From: JBLNDJ01 sp050261515
Lineage (GTDB): Bacteria; Acidobacteriota; Terriglobia; Bryobacterales; Bryobacteraceae
Assembly (NCBI GenBank): GCA_050261515.1
Contig: JBLNDJ010000021.1
Location: 62,001-126,000, forward strand
DNA: 64,000 bases
Reading direction: 5' to 3'
Part shown: in pieces, positions 42,520-55,280 of the stretch
Layout: each line of letters begins with the position of its first letter
Position numbering within the stretch: position 1 is the stretch's first letter
The notes under the pieces: model-generated
Seen by the model: only the letters and a program-made list of their open reading frames with translations
What the model was told of the DNA's origin: nothing
Database searches by the model: none
Translations under genes and position numbers: made by a program

Positions 42520-44154
42520 ATGCATCACATGCACCGCATCGCCATGGCATGGGCGTTCGCCTTGCCGCTGGCCTTGAACGCCGCGCCGCGCGACCTGTCG
42601 TTCGCGCAGTCCGCGCCCGCCGTCGAGGCTTACGACTTTGTCGAAGTCACCGTGAACGTCTCCGCGCCGGATGCGGCGAATCCATTCACCGATGCCGTGC
42701 TCACCGGCACCTTCGGCAAGGCCGGCGCCGGCGAGCGGCGGCACGTTGACGGCTTCTGCGATTCGGCCGACGGCAGCGTGTTCCGCATACGCTTTATGCC
42801 CTCCTCGCCGGGCGACTACACCTACTCGATCACCTACCGCCAGGGCGCCTTCGAAAAGAGCTACGAAGGCACGTTCCGCGCCACCGCCGGCGGCCGCCGC
42901 GGGCCCATCCGCGTGGACCCGCAATACCCCTGGCACTTCCTATGGGAAGGCACCGGCGAGCACTACTTCTTCAACGGGACCACCGCCTTCTGGTTGATGG
43001 GCTGGAAGCACGACCGCATCATCGACTACGCGCTGCAGCGCCTGAAGGACCTCAAGATCAACCGCGTGCGCGTGCTGCTGGCCGGGCACGCCGACATCCT
43101 GTGGGGCGATGCCGTCATGACCGGAGGCGATTTCACCATGGCCCTGCGGCCGTGGATCGCGAAAGATCCCGAGAGCTTCAACGCGCCCGGCATCGACTAC
43201 ACCCGCTTCAACGTCGCCTACTGGAAGCGCTTCGAGCGCATGCTGCGCTTCGCGCGCGAACGCGACCTGATCATCTCCGTGATCCAGGACATCTCCACGC
43301 ACAAGGCGCAGCCGGCCGCGGGGAGCGACGAAGAGCGGCGTTATCTGAAGTACATGGTGGCGCGCCTCAGCGCGTTTTCGAACGTGACATGGGACCTCGG
43401 CGACGACATGGACAGCTTCCGCGACGAGACCTGGGTGCACGAAACCGGAACGCTGATAGAGAAGTGGGACCCCTACCGGCACCTCGCCACCAGCCATCCC
43501 GTCCATCGCGAGCACCAGGACCGCGGCTCCGCGTGGTTCGGGTTCACTTCGATCCAGGAATGGGGCCGCAGGCAGCACGCCCTCATGCTCGAGGAGCGGC
43601 AGATCCAGTTGAAGACCGGCCGCATCATTCCCCAGACCAACGAAGAGTACGGATACGAGGACCACTATCCCCAGTGGGCCCCCGCTCCGCCGGCCGATTC
43701 CGCCGAGGTGCTGCGCCGCACCGCGTGGGAGATCGCGATGGCCGGCGCCTACGGCACTGCCGGCGAATCCGCCCGCCGCGGCACGAACGTGTGGCCCAAC
43801 ACCGGCGGCGGCTGGATCAACGGCCGCGGCGACGACACCATGGTCATGCTGAAGGGCTACGCCCGCATGGTGGATTTCTTTACCAGCTTCGAATGGTGGA
43901 AGACCGAGCCGCACGACGAGCTGGTCGATAACGGCGCCTACTGCCTGGCCAAGCCCGGCGAGATCTACGCCGTGTACCTGCCCCAGGGCGGCGACGTGAC
44001 GGTGAAGCTCGAGCCCGGACGCTACCAGGCCCACTGGTATTCGGCATTCACCGGAGAAATCGTCCCCATCGACGCGCCGGCCGGGGGGCCGTCCTGGAAA
44101 TCGCCCAAGGCTCCCGCCTGGCAGGATTCGGCCCTGCTGCTCCGCAGGCAGTGA
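42520..44154 (+). CDS. Secreted DUF5060/DUF4038-type glycoside hydrolase (apiosidase-like)
   Basis: About 544 residues. ATG at 42520 follows GGGGGT; a signal peptide ends near NAAPRD. The first 85 residues form a DUF5060-like beta domain (VEVTVNVSAP, DGSVFRIRFMPSSPGDYTY). A TIM-barrel domain follows (YPWHFLWEGTGEHYFFNGTTAFWLMGW; INRVRVLLAG; VTWDLGDDMDS; QTNEEYGYEDHYPQWAP), and a C-terminal beta domain. Homologous barrels cleave glycans such as apiosides. EEYG and DLGDD hold plausible catalytic acids, but the pair is not certain. It is monocistronic; the riboswitch downstream belongs to the next gene. Confidence 0.75.
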   Translation: MHHMHRIAMAWAFALPLALNAAPRDLSFAQSAPAVEAYDFVEVTVNVSAPDAANPFTDAVLTGTFGKAGAGERRHVDGFCDSADGSVFRIRFMPSSPGDYTYSITYRQGAFEKSYEGTFRATAGGRRGPIRVDPQYPWHFLWEGTGEHYFFNGTTAFWLMGWKHDRIIDYALQRLKDLKINRVRVLLAGHADILWGDAVMTGGDFTMALRPWIAKDPESFNAPGIDYTRFNVAYWKRFERMLRFARERDLIISVIQDISTHKAQPAAGSDEERRYLKYMVARLSAFSNVTWDLGDDMDSFRDETWVHETGTLIEKWDPYRHLATSHPVHREHQDRGSAWFGFTSIQEWGRRQHALMLEERQIQLKTGRIIPQTNEEYGYEDHYPQWAPAPPADSAEVLRRTAWEIAMAGAYGTAGESARRGTNVWPNTGGGWINGRGDDTMVMLKGYARMVDFFTSFEWWKTEPHDELVDNGAYCLAKPGEIYAVYLPQGGDVTVKLEPGRYQAHWYSAFTGEIVPIDAPAGGPSWKSPKAPAWQDSALLLRRQ

Positions 44155-44181
44155 GCGTGTCTGTCCTCTCACAATTGTGGT

Positions 44182-44211
44182 TTGACACGTTATTTGTGGC
44201 CACAGTATATT
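44182..44211 (+). promoter_or_regulatory. Sigma-70 promoter of the cobalamin riboswitch transcript
   Basis: A perfect TTGACA (44182-44187), an 18-bp spacer and TATATT (44206-44211). The start site would be near 44218, at the 5' edge of the riboswitch. Confidence 0.75.
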
Positions 44212-44220
44212 GAGGGTGCT

Positions 44221-44403
44221 GTTGGCTGCCTACCATGGTGGGCAACAAGGGAACCTGGTGAAAATCCAGGGCTGCCCCGCAGCGGTAATCAGGATCGAAA
44301 GCCGCATCGGACGCACTGGCCTCGCCTGAGGCTGGGAAGCGGCGGCGAGTAGGCGGATGGAATCGTCCGCGCCTGTAAGCCCGAAGACCTGCCGACAGCC
44401 GGC
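44221..44403 (+). promoter_or_regulatory. Cobalamin (adenosylcobalamin-class) riboswitch
   Basis: The conserved cores are plain: GGGAACCTGGTGAAAATCCAG (44249-44269), then GGGCTGCCCCGCAGCGGTAA-type sequence, and AAGCCCGAAGACCTGCC near 44378-44394. GTTGGCTG and CAGCCGGC (44396-44403) can pair as the closing P1 stem with two wobble pairs. The element binds B12 derivatives and should repress the downstream gene when B12 is plentiful. Boundaries are approximate. Confidence 0.93.
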
Positions 44404-44429
44404 GCCCAGGCGGCATCGTAGGGGGCACA

Positions 44430-44447
44430 CGTCCTCTCGGGGGGACG
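44430..44447 (+). promoter_or_regulatory. RBS-sequestering hairpin, likely expression platform
   Basis: CGTCCTC (44430-44436) pairs with GGGGACG (44441-44447) around a TCGG loop. The right arm holds the only purine-rich ribosome-binding stretch before the GTG at 44449. Formation of the stem would block translation, which points to translational rather than termination control. Confidence 0.6.
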
Positions 44448-44448
44448 A

Positions 44449-45882
44449 GTGAAAAATACGAACAAACATCGGACTTTTTCTATCATTCAAGGCGGCCTGG
44501 GCGTCGCGGTGTCGAACTGGCGCCTGGCGCGGGCCGTTTCCGAGCTCGGCCAACTGGGCGTCGTCTCAGGAACCGCGCTTGACCAGGTCTTCGCCCGGCG
44601 CTTGCAGGACGGCGATCCCGGCGGGCACATGCGCCGCGCGCTCGACCGCTTTCCATTTCGCGCCATGGCCGAACGCGTCTGGCGGAAATACTTCGTCCGC
44701 GGCGGGAAACCGCCGGGTGAGCCCTATAAGCCCCTTCCCATGCTTGCCGCACAGGGCCCGCGCGAGTCGCTCGAGCTCTGTATCGTGTCGAATTTCGCCG
44801 AAGTCTTCCTGGCGCGCGAGGGGCACTCGAATCCGGTCGGCATCAACTACATGGAGAAGCTCCAGTTGTGGCATCTCGCCTCCGTCTATGGCGCGATGCT
44901 GGCCGGGGTGAGTTATGTGCTGATGGGCGCGGGGATTCCCATGCGGATTCCCGGCGCGCTCGACCGCCTGGCCGCGCACGAGCAGGCCGCTTATCCGCTG
45001 CACGCAGCCGGCGGCGACGCGGCGCTGGCCTTCACCCCCTCCGAATTCATGGAATGCGCGCTGCCCTCGCTCACGCGCCCCGAATTTCTCGCCATCATCT
45101 CGTCGAGCGCGCTGGCCACCACCCTGGCAAGAAAAGCCAACGGGAAAGTGGACGGGTTCATCATCGAAGGCCCCACCGCCGGCGGGCACAACGCGCCCCC
45201 GCGCGGGCAGCTCACGCTGAACGAGGCCGGAGAGCCGGTTTACGGCGAGCGCGATTCGGTGGATCTGACGAAGATCCGCGCTCTCGGCCTGCCCTTCTGG
45301 CTTGCGGGCGGCTGCGGCTCGGCGGAGGGGCTCCGTGCGGCGCTGGCGGCCGGAGCGGCCGGCGTTCAGGTGGGAACGGCATTCGCCTTCTGCGCCGAAT
45401 CCGGCATGCGCGACGACTACAAGGCGGCGGTGCTCGAACAACTCGCGCGGGGCGAAGCTCGCGTGTTCACCGATCCGCTGGCCTCCCCCGCGGGCTTCCC
45501 GTTCAAGATCGCGGGCCTCGAAGGGACGCTCTCGGAAGAGAGCGTTTTCCGCGCGCGGCGGCGCGCCTGCGACCTCGGCTATCTGCGCGAGGCTTACCGC
45601 ACTCCGCAAGGACAAATCGGGTTCCGTTGTCCCGCCGAGCCCGTTGCGGCGTATACGGCCAAGGGCGGCGGCGCGGCCGTGGCCGCGCATCGGAAGTGTA
45701 TCTGCAACGGGCTGATGTCCACGGCCGGCTATCCGCAGGTGCAGGCGAACGGCTATGTGGAACCGGGCGTGATCACCGCGGGCGACGATCTGAACGGCAT
45801 CGTCCGGTTCCTCGCCCCGGGCGCCGCGTCGTACCGCGCCGCGGACGTGATCTTCCATGTGCTGAAAGCCACGAACGCATGA
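44449..45882 (+). CDS. Nitronate monooxygenase/2-nitropropane dioxygenase-family flavoprotein
   Basis: A 477-residue FMN-binding TIM barrel. IIQGGLGVAVSNWRLARAVSELGQLGVVSG at the N-terminus, IIEGPTAGGHNAPPRG in the middle, and LAGGCGSAEGLRAALAAGAAGVQVGTAF (phosphate-binding) are diagnostic of the family. A C-terminal Cys-containing extension (RKCICNGLMSTAGYPQ) is present. The GTG start lies directly after the riboswitch hairpin. Members oxidise nitronates, but some act as PfaD-like or other FMN reductases, so the reaction here is open. Control by cobalamin suggests a B12-linked role, for example a B12-independent alternative step. Confidence 0.82.
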   Translation: MKNTNKHRTFSIIQGGLGVAVSNWRLARAVSELGQLGVVSGTALDQVFARRLQDGDPGGHMRRALDRFPFRAMAERVWRKYFVRGGKPPGEPYKPLPMLAAQGPRESLELCIVSNFAEVFLAREGHSNPVGINYMEKLQLWHLASVYGAMLAGVSYVLMGAGIPMRIPGALDRLAAHEQAAYPLHAAGGDAALAFTPSEFMECALPSLTRPEFLAIISSSALATTLARKANGKVDGFIIEGPTAGGHNAPPRGQLTLNEAGEPVYGERDSVDLTKIRALGLPFWLAGGCGSAEGLRAALAAGAAGVQVGTAFAFCAESGMRDDYKAAVLEQLARGEARVFTDPLASPAGFPFKIAGLEGTLSEESVFRARRRACDLGYLREAYRTPQGQIGFRCPAEPVAAYTAKGGGAAVAAHRKCICNGLMSTAGYPQVQANGYVEPGVITAGDDLNGIVRFLAPGAASYRAADVIFHVLKATNA

Positions 45883-45937
45883 CCGCCGCGCCAGCGGTTC
45901 CCGGAACGCGCGGCGCATAGGCCGATACAATGGCACC

Positions 45938-46975
<1,038 letters not shown>

Positions 46976-47050
46976 ATTTCAGCCCCGCTTTGTGGCTCAG
47001 CCGGAACCTTTTCCCGGCATGCGCGTATGAACAGGGGGAGGATTGCCCCG

Positions 47051-49483
<2,433 letters not shown>

Positions 49484-49520
49484 GGGGTGTGGCGGGCGTG
49501 CCGGCCGCGGTCTATCCGGA

Positions 49521-50537
49521 TTACGGCGCCGCCGCCCGGCAGGCCTCGCGCACGATCGGCTCGGCGATTTCCTTGAGCTGCCTCCAGTGGAGGCTGCTCC
49601 CCATTTCGCTGTCCGATCCCGCCGCGAGGTTCGAGCCGCCCCAGATTCGTACACCGGGCGTGTCCTCGGCGCACTGGAAGGCTTCGATCAGCTTTGTCAC
49701 CTGAAACACGTCTTCGTCGTACGGCGACCCTCGGATCACGCTGTAGGTGTAGCGCCCGCTCGGCCGCGTCGAAACCAGGCTGATCAGATTCGTGTGGCCT
49801 TGCGCGCCGAGCACCAGCCGCGAGTTCGGGTCGCCCTTCTCGTCCGCGATCGCAAAGCCGTAAGGCGACTTGTACAGGATTTCGGGCTGGGCCGTGATCG
49901 GCGAAGTTCCCGCGTTGCCCGCCAGCAGGTCGAGCAGGCGGTCGCACACCTGCCGGATCGTGTCCAGAATCAGCCCCTCGTCGCCCTGCACCTTGCCGCA
50001 CATGCGCTGCTGCCGGTACGGTTCGAACACCCACGTGAAGTGGTTTCTCACCAGCTCATCGAGGTTCACCGGGTAAACGCCGCCGCACACGTCGATCTTG
50101 TTGTTGTACTGAACGATCCACCGGAGCAGCGGATGCCCCTCGCTCCGCTCGAGCAGCATGTGGTATTCGAGCACGAACGCCGCCAGGCACACGTCCTGGT
50201 CGGCATTCCAGACGTAGACCGGGATCGGCCGCCGCTTCTTGAGCCACCGCTCCATGAGCCGTCCCTGCCGTACCGCGATGTAGGCCTGCATGGCCGCGCT
50301 CATCGACGCCTCGCGGACCACGCCCACATGGTGGTCGAAGTGGACATAATGGCCGCAATGGCCCGGCGTGTCGTCGATCACTTCGAGGCCGATCGAGTAT
50401 TCCGGCGCCTCGCGGATGAAATGGGCCCAGTCCTCAAACCGCTTCGGCGGAACTCGCAGAAGGATTCGTTCGAACTGGTTTTTCGCGGAGGCGGCAGGCA
50501 AGCCCTGCGGCGGCGTTGGAGTCACTTCGGAGCGCAC
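49521..50537 (-). CDS. Conserved protein of unknown function with FDHH motif
   Basis: A 338-residue protein without signal peptide. CGHYVHFDHHVGVVREASMSAAMQAYIAVRQGRLME and VYVWNADQDVCLAAFVLEYH are the most family-like segments. The FDHH and NADQD motifs recall metal-binding acids and histidines of DHH-type phosphoesterases, but their order is reversed and the spacing does not match, so I do not assign it. RMCGKVQGDEGLILDTIRQVCDRLLDLLAG follows, then a beta-rich C-terminus (YSVIRGSPYDEDVFQVTKLIEAF). GTG start at 50537. Divergent from the next gene. Confidence 0.6.
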   Translation of the reverse strand: MRSEVTPTPPQGLPAASAKNQFERILLRVPPKRFEDWAHFIREAPEYSIGLEVIDDTPGHCGHYVHFDHHVGVVREASMSAAMQAYIAVRQGRLMERWLKKRRPIPVYVWNADQDVCLAAFVLEYHMLLERSEGHPLLRWIVQYNNKIDVCGGVYPVNLDELVRNHFTWVFEPYRQQRMCGKVQGDEGLILDTIRQVCDRLLDLLAGNAGTSPITAQPEILYKSPYGFAIADEKGDPNSRLVLGAQGHTNLISLVSTRPSGRYTYSVIRGSPYDEDVFQVTKLIEAFQCAEDTPGVRIWGGSNLAAGSDSEMGSSLHWRQLKEIAEPIVREACRAAAP

Positions 50538-50560
50538 ATCCAGGGTTCTTTCTCAAAGCT

Positions 50561-52471
50561 ATGCTACAACAGTTTTTCATGCTCCACGAGGTTGGCCCGG
50601 TGGTGCTCCTCCTGGTTGCGGCCTGTGGGACGGCCTCCGCGGCGGGCTCTGAGCCCGTCGCAGCGGGGCGTGCCAACCTGTCACGGGCGCTCCAATCCAT
50701 GGGCCTCGATGCGGACGGCGTGGTCCTGCTCGAAGGCGATTCCCCAGCCGCCCGCGCGCTCGGCTTCGTTCCGGTAGGCCGCAAAGTCCGGGTGCGGCGG
50801 ATTCGAGACACCCGCGCCCCCGCGCTCCGCATCGTCTGGAAAGACCCCGCCGAAGTCCCCGTGTTCAGCGTTCCCCCCGGCGCGCGCGTGTTCGCGGCCG
50901 CCTGCGCCGGCCGCGTCCCGCTGATGGCCGGAATCCGCACCGCAAGCGGCGCGGCCCTGTGGGTCGCGGTCCCGCCCGGCGACGAAGGCTACGAGCGCTT
51001 CCCCTACCTGCCGCAGGCGCTCGCCGATCTCGGCGCACGCCCGCGGTTCGAATCCAGGCGGCTTTGGGCTTTCTACGACTCGGCCTTCCACGAGCCTCCG
51101 TTCGACCCCGACGCCCTGGCCGCGGGCTGGCGCAAAGCCGGCATCTCGGCCCTGCACGTCGGTGCCTGGGATTTCTTCGAGCCGGACGAAGCGGGCGACC
51201 GCCGCCTGCGCGACCTCATCGCCGCCTGCCACCGCCACCTGATTCTGGTCTACGCCTGGCTCGAGTTGCCCCACGTCAGCGACAAATTCTGGCAGGATCA
51301 CCCGGAGTGGCGCGAGAAGACCGCCCGCCTGAAAGACGCCGCGGTGGACTGGCGCCTCCTCATGAATCTCGCCAACCCGGCCTGCCGCGACGCGGTGGCG
51401 CGCGGCGTCATCGGCCTCGCCCGGCGCTTCGACTGGGACGGCGTCAACCTCGCCGAGCTCTACTACGACGGCATCGAAGGACTGAAGAAACCCGCCGAAT
51501 TCACGCCGATGAACAACGACGTGCGGCGCGAGTTCCGCGCCCGGTCCGGCATCGACCCGCACCGCCTGTTCGACGGCCTCGACGACCCCGCCCGCGAGCG
51601 CGCCTTCCTCGATTACCGCGCCGGGCTCGCCGCGCGCCTCCAGGAAGACTGGACCGCCGTGGTCGAAAAGACCGGCCTCCCCCTCGCGCTCACACATGTG
51701 GACGACCGCTTCGACACCTCCATGCGCGACGCCATCGGCGCCGACGCCGCGCGCGCCCTGAAGCTGCTCGATCGCCGCCCCATGACGTTCATCATCGAAG
51801 ACCCCGCCACGCTGTGGCACCTCGGGCCGAAGCGTTACGCGGAAATCGCCCGGCGGTACGAGCCGCTCACGGCGCACCAGGACTGTCTCGGCGTGGACAT
51901 CAACATCGTGGACCGCTATCGCCGCGGGCATCCCACGGCGCGCCAGACCGGCGCAGAACTGTTCGAGCTGATTCACACCGCCTCGGAGGCGTTCGCGCAG
52001 GTGGCATTCTACGCCGAATCGACGGTGCTCCCGGTCGATCTGCCGCTGCTGGCGGCGTCCTCGGCGGTGGTGACGCGCTTCGAGCGCGAAGGCGCCCGCG
52101 CCGTGATCGAATCGCCGCGCGGCGCCGGAGTCCGCTGGGACGGCCCGGTGCTGGTTGACGGCGAGCCCTGGGCCGCGCAGGACGGCTCCGTAGTCTGGCT
52201 CCCGCCGGGCCGCCACACGCTCGCGCCGGCCCCCGCGCCTCCGCCCCACGCCTTGCTCGATTTTAACGGAGAACTCGACGCCGTCCGCCCCGCGCCCAAC
52301 GGCATCGAGCTCGACTACCACAGCAAGACGCGAGCGCTCGCACTGGTGAACTTCGAGACTGCCGCGCCGTTTGCCGCAGTGAAGGCGGGCCCCGCCCGCT
52401 GGGTCGTCACCCTCCCGCCCGGCGCCCACATATTTGTGATCAGCTCTCGTACGGCCACTGCGGCTTGGTGA
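50561..52471 (+). CDS. Secreted hypothetical protein with glycoside-hydrolase-like barrel
   Basis: About 636 residues. A signal peptide (VVLLLVAACGTASAAG) follows ATG 50561; ATG 50579 is an alternative. Residues about 160-440 resemble a TIM barrel of the glycosyl-hydrolase-like-10 kind: LWAFYDSAFHEPPFDPDALAAGWRKAG, HLILVYAWLELPH, FDWDGVNLAELYYDGIE, LPLALTHVDDRFDTSM, MTFIIEDPATLWHLGP. NLAELYYDG holds a likely catalytic Glu or Asp. A beta-rich C-terminus completes it. Its last 32 bp overlap the convergent SDR gene. Substrate unknown. Confidence 0.65.
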   Translation: MLQQFFMLHEVGPVVLLLVAACGTASAAGSEPVAAGRANLSRALQSMGLDADGVVLLEGDSPAARALGFVPVGRKVRVRRIRDTRAPALRIVWKDPAEVPVFSVPPGARVFAAACAGRVPLMAGIRTASGAALWVAVPPGDEGYERFPYLPQALADLGARPRFESRRLWAFYDSAFHEPPFDPDALAAGWRKAGISALHVGAWDFFEPDEAGDRRLRDLIAACHRHLILVYAWLELPHVSDKFWQDHPEWREKTARLKDAAVDWRLLMNLANPACRDAVARGVIGLARRFDWDGVNLAELYYDGIEGLKKPAEFTPMNNDVRREFRARSGIDPHRLFDGLDDPARERAFLDYRAGLAARLQEDWTAVVEKTGLPLALTHVDDRFDTSMRDAIGADAARALKLLDRRPMTFIIEDPATLWHLGPKRYAEIARRYEPLTAHQDCLGVDINIVDRYRRGHPTARQTGAELFELIHTASEAFAQVAFYAESTVLPVDLPLLAASSAVVTRFEREGARAVIESPRGAGVRWDGPVLVDGEPWAAQDGSVVWLPPGRHTLAPAPAPPPHALLDFNGELDAVRPAPNGIELDYHSKTRALALVNFETAAPFAAVKAGPARWVVTLPPGAHIFVISSRTATAAW

Positions 52472-53213
52472 ACAATCCCCCGTCCACGAAAACCGTCTGC
52501 GCCGTAATGAACCCCGCCACCCCGCTCGCCAGGAACGCCACCGCGTGCGCGACATCCTCCGGTGTCCCGATCCGCCCGAGCGGCGTCAACCTGCTCCACG
52601 TCGCGGCGTAATCCCCGGCTTCGTGCTTCGTGCGCTCCACCTCGACCGAGCCCGGTGCCACGCAGTTCACCGTGATCCCGTACCGCGCCAGCTCCACCGC
52701 CGCCGCCTTGGTGAACATCTCGATTCCGCCCTTGCTCGCCGTGTAGCTCACCAGCCCCGGGAACGGAACCTTGTTGCACCCCGACCCGATGTTGACGATA
52801 CGCCCGCCGCCCGCCTCCTTCATGTGCCGCGCCGCGCGCTGCGTGCAGAGGAAACATCCCTTCAGGTTGGTGTCGATCACGCGGTCCCACTCGTCTTCAC
52901 CCAGATCGAGCAGCGGCTTGAAAATCTGGGTGCCCGCGTTGTTCACCAGAATGTCGAGCCGCCCGAGCCCGGCCAGGGCCTGTGCGAACATCCGGTCCAC
53001 CTCGGCGGCGGCGGATACGTTCGCCTTCGCCGTCACCGCGCGCCGTCCCATCGCTTTGATCTCGCCTGCGGCGGCCTCGGCCCCCTCGGCGTCCGAATTG
53101 AAGTTCACCGCGACATCGCACCCCTGCCTCGCCAGTTCAAGCGCGATGCCCTTCCCGATCCCCTTGCTCGCGCCGGTCACCAGAGCGGCCTTCCCTTCGA
53201 GCGGTAGCGCCAT
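52440..53213 (-). CDS. Short-chain dehydrogenase/reductase, FabG-like
   Basis: A 257-residue classical SDR: TGASKGIGKG cofactor motif (about 13-22), NNAG at 91-94, catalytic Ser144, Tyr157 and Lys161 (LVSYTASKGG). FVDGGLFTKPQWPYES ends it. The family reduces 3-oxoacyl-ACP or sugar/steroid carbonyls with NAD(P)H; it stands alone, so the substrate is not visible. Its C-terminal 32 bp overlap the end of the convergent secreted barrel gene. Confidence 0.9.
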   Translation of the reverse strand: MALPLEGKAALVTGASKGIGKGIALELARQGCDVAVNFNSDAEGAEAAAGEIKAMGRRAVTAKANVSAAAEVDRMFAQALAGLGRLDILVNNAGTQIFKPLLDLGEDEWDRVIDTNLKGCFLCTQRAARHMKEAGGGRIVNIGSGCNKVPFPGLVSYTASKGGIEMFTKAAAVELARYGITVNCVAPGSVEVERTKHEAGDYAATWSRLTPLGRIGTPEDVAHAVAFLASGVAGFITAQTVFVDGGLFTKPQWPYES

Positions 53214-53333
53214 ATCGGGATTTTATCGCTAACCTGTTCGGGCCCAGACGCGTCCTATTGGCGGAATCGTCGCGTTTTCCTACTTGCCCACCGGTGGTTT
53301 TCGGTGGACACTTGAATTTTCGGGAGGAACCGG

Positions 53334-55280
53334 TTGAACCTGAAGGTGTCTGAAACTGTCGGTGTCCGCGAGCCATCGGAGCGATGGACTACGGCCGACT
53401 CGAGCGAGCTCTACGACGCGGCAAGCTGGGGGAAAGGCTATTTCTCCGTCGGCCAGAACGGCCACCTCTACGTTCATCCCGATAAAGATCCCGCGCGGGC
53501 CATCGATCTCAAGGAACTCGTCGATACGCTCGTGCTGCGCGGCATCTCGCTGCCCATCCTCATCCGGTTCGCGGAAATTCTCCGACACCGCCTGAGCGAG
53601 ATCCACAGCGCGTTTGAAGCTGCCATCGCGGAGCACGGCTACAAGGGCGGATACTCCTGCGTCTATCCCATCAAGGTCAACCAGCAACGCCAGGTGGTGG
53701 AGGAAGTCTTCAAATTCGGCCGGCCGTTCAAGTTCGGCCTGGAGGCGGGTTCGAAACCCGAGCTGCTGGCGGTGCTCGCCATCGCAAACAACGACACGCC
53801 CATCATCTGCAACGGCTTCAAGGACGACGAGTACATCGAGATGGTCATGCTGGCCACCAAGATCGGCCGGCAGATCACGACCGTGATCGAGAAGTACACC
53901 GAGCTCGACCTGGTGGCGCGCCACGCGCAGCGCATCGGCGTTCGGCCGCGCATCGGGCTCCGGCTCAAGCTCGCAAGCCGCGGCTCGGGCCGTTGGAAGT
54001 CATCCGGCGGCTACCGTTCGAAGTTCGGCCTCACCGTGAGCGAGGCCGTGCGCGCGCTCGACCAGCTCAAGACGCTCGAGATGGCCGACTGCCTGGAGCT
54101 TCTGCACTTCCATCTCGGCAGCCAGATCACCAACATCCGCCACATCAAGGCGGCCGTGATCGAGGCTGCGCGCATCTACACCGAACTTTCCAAGGCGGGA
54201 GCGGGCTTGCAGTATCTCGATGTGGGCGGCGGGCTCGGCATCGACTACGACGGCTCCCAAACGGATTTCGAATCGAGCGTCAACTACACGCTTCAGGAGT
54301 ACGCCAACGACGTCGTCTACCACGTCCAGAGCGTGTGCGACGAGGCCAACGTGCCGCACCCGACCATCGTCACCGAGAGCGGGCGCGCCGTGGCGGCGTA
54401 TCACAGCATGCTGGTGTTCAACGTCCTGGGCGTCTCCGGCCTGGGCGAACAGGACCTTCCGCCAGAGGTTCCCGCCGACGCCGAGCAGCCGCTCATCGAC
54501 CTTCAGGAAACTGCCCGATCGCTCAGCAAGCGCAACCTGCTCGAAAGCTTCCACGATGCCCAGCAGGCGCTCGACCAGGCGCTCAACCTGTTCAGCCTCG
54601 GCTATCTGCCGCTCGAGCAGCGCTGCCTTGCGGAGAACCTCTACTGGACCATCTGCCGCCGCATCCAGCGCCTGGCCGCCGATCTCGAGTACTTCCCCGA
54701 AGAGCTGGAAGGGCTGGAAGCCATGCTCTCGGACACGTATTTCTGCAATTTTTCGATCTTCCAGAGCATGCCCGATAGCTGGGCCATCAAGCAGCTCTTC
54801 CCCATCATGCCCATCCACCGGCTGGAGGAGCGGCCCACGCGCAGCGCCATCATCGGCGACATCTCCTGCGACTCGGATGGCAAAGTCGACCAGTTCATCG
54901 ACCGCCGCGATGTCAAGCGCACGCTGCCGCTACACTCCTTCAACGGGCAGGAATACTACCTAGGCGCGTTTCTGATCGGGGCGTACCAGGAAATCCTGGG
55001 CGACCTGCACAACCTGTTCGGCGACACCAACGCCGTGCACGTGAGCCTGAACGGGGACGGCGAAGTGGTGCTCGACAATGTGATCAAGGGCGACACGGTG
55101 CGCGAGGTTCTGGACTACGTGCAGTTCAACTCCGAGACGCTGCTCTCGCAATTCCGCCGCGACGTCGAAACCGCTCTCAGGGAAGGGAAGATCGGCTACG
55201 AGGAATCCGGCCGCCTGTTGCGCTTCTACGAAGACGGCCTGCACGGCTACACGTATCTTGAAGACGGGCACGACCGCTAG
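53334..55280 (+). CDS. speA: Biosynthetic arginine decarboxylase
   Basis: A 648-residue PLP enzyme of the alanine-racemase-type fold, normal SpeA length. YPIKVNQQ carries the PLP lysine (Lys114). FGLEAGSKPELLAVLA, LHFHLGSQITNIRHIK, LDVGGGLGIDYDG and TESGRAVAAYHSMLVF follow, and CDSDGKVDQFI near the C-terminus. It makes agmatine from arginine, the first step of polyamine synthesis. TTG at 53334 is the start, preceded by GGGAGGAACC. Its stop overlaps the end of the convergent metallopeptidase-like gene by 4 bp. Confidence 0.95.
   Translation: MNLKVSETVGVREPSERWTTADSSELYDAASWGKGYFSVGQNGHLYVHPDKDPARAIDLKELVDTLVLRGISLPILIRFAEILRHRLSEIHSAFEAAIAEHGYKGGYSCVYPIKVNQQRQVVEEVFKFGRPFKFGLEAGSKPELLAVLAIANNDTPIICNGFKDDEYIEMVMLATKIGRQITTVIEKYTELDLVARHAQRIGVRPRIGLRLKLASRGSGRWKSSGGYRSKFGLTVSEAVRALDQLKTLEMADCLELLHFHLGSQITNIRHIKAAVIEAARIYTELSKAGAGLQYLDVGGGLGIDYDGSQTDFESSVNYTLQEYANDVVYHVQSVCDEANVPHPTIVTESGRAVAAYHSMLVFNVLGVSGLGEQDLPPEVPADAEQPLIDLQETARSLSKRNLLESFHDAQQALDQALNLFSLGYLPLEQRCLAENLYWTICRRIQRLAADLEYFPEELEGLEAMLSDTYFCNFSIFQSMPDSWAIKQLFPIMPIHRLEERPTRSAIIGDISCDSDGKVDQFIDRRDVKRTLPLHSFNGQEYYLGAFLIGAYQEILGDLHNLFGDTNAVHVSLNGDGEVVLDNVIKGDTVREVLDYVQFNSETLLSQFRRDVETALREGKIGYEESGRLLRFYEDGLHGYTYLEDGHDR

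Noticed and set aside
49521..50537. DHH-family phosphoesterase
   Set aside because: The FDHH motif precedes the Asp-rich motif, the reverse of the family order, and other motifs are missing.
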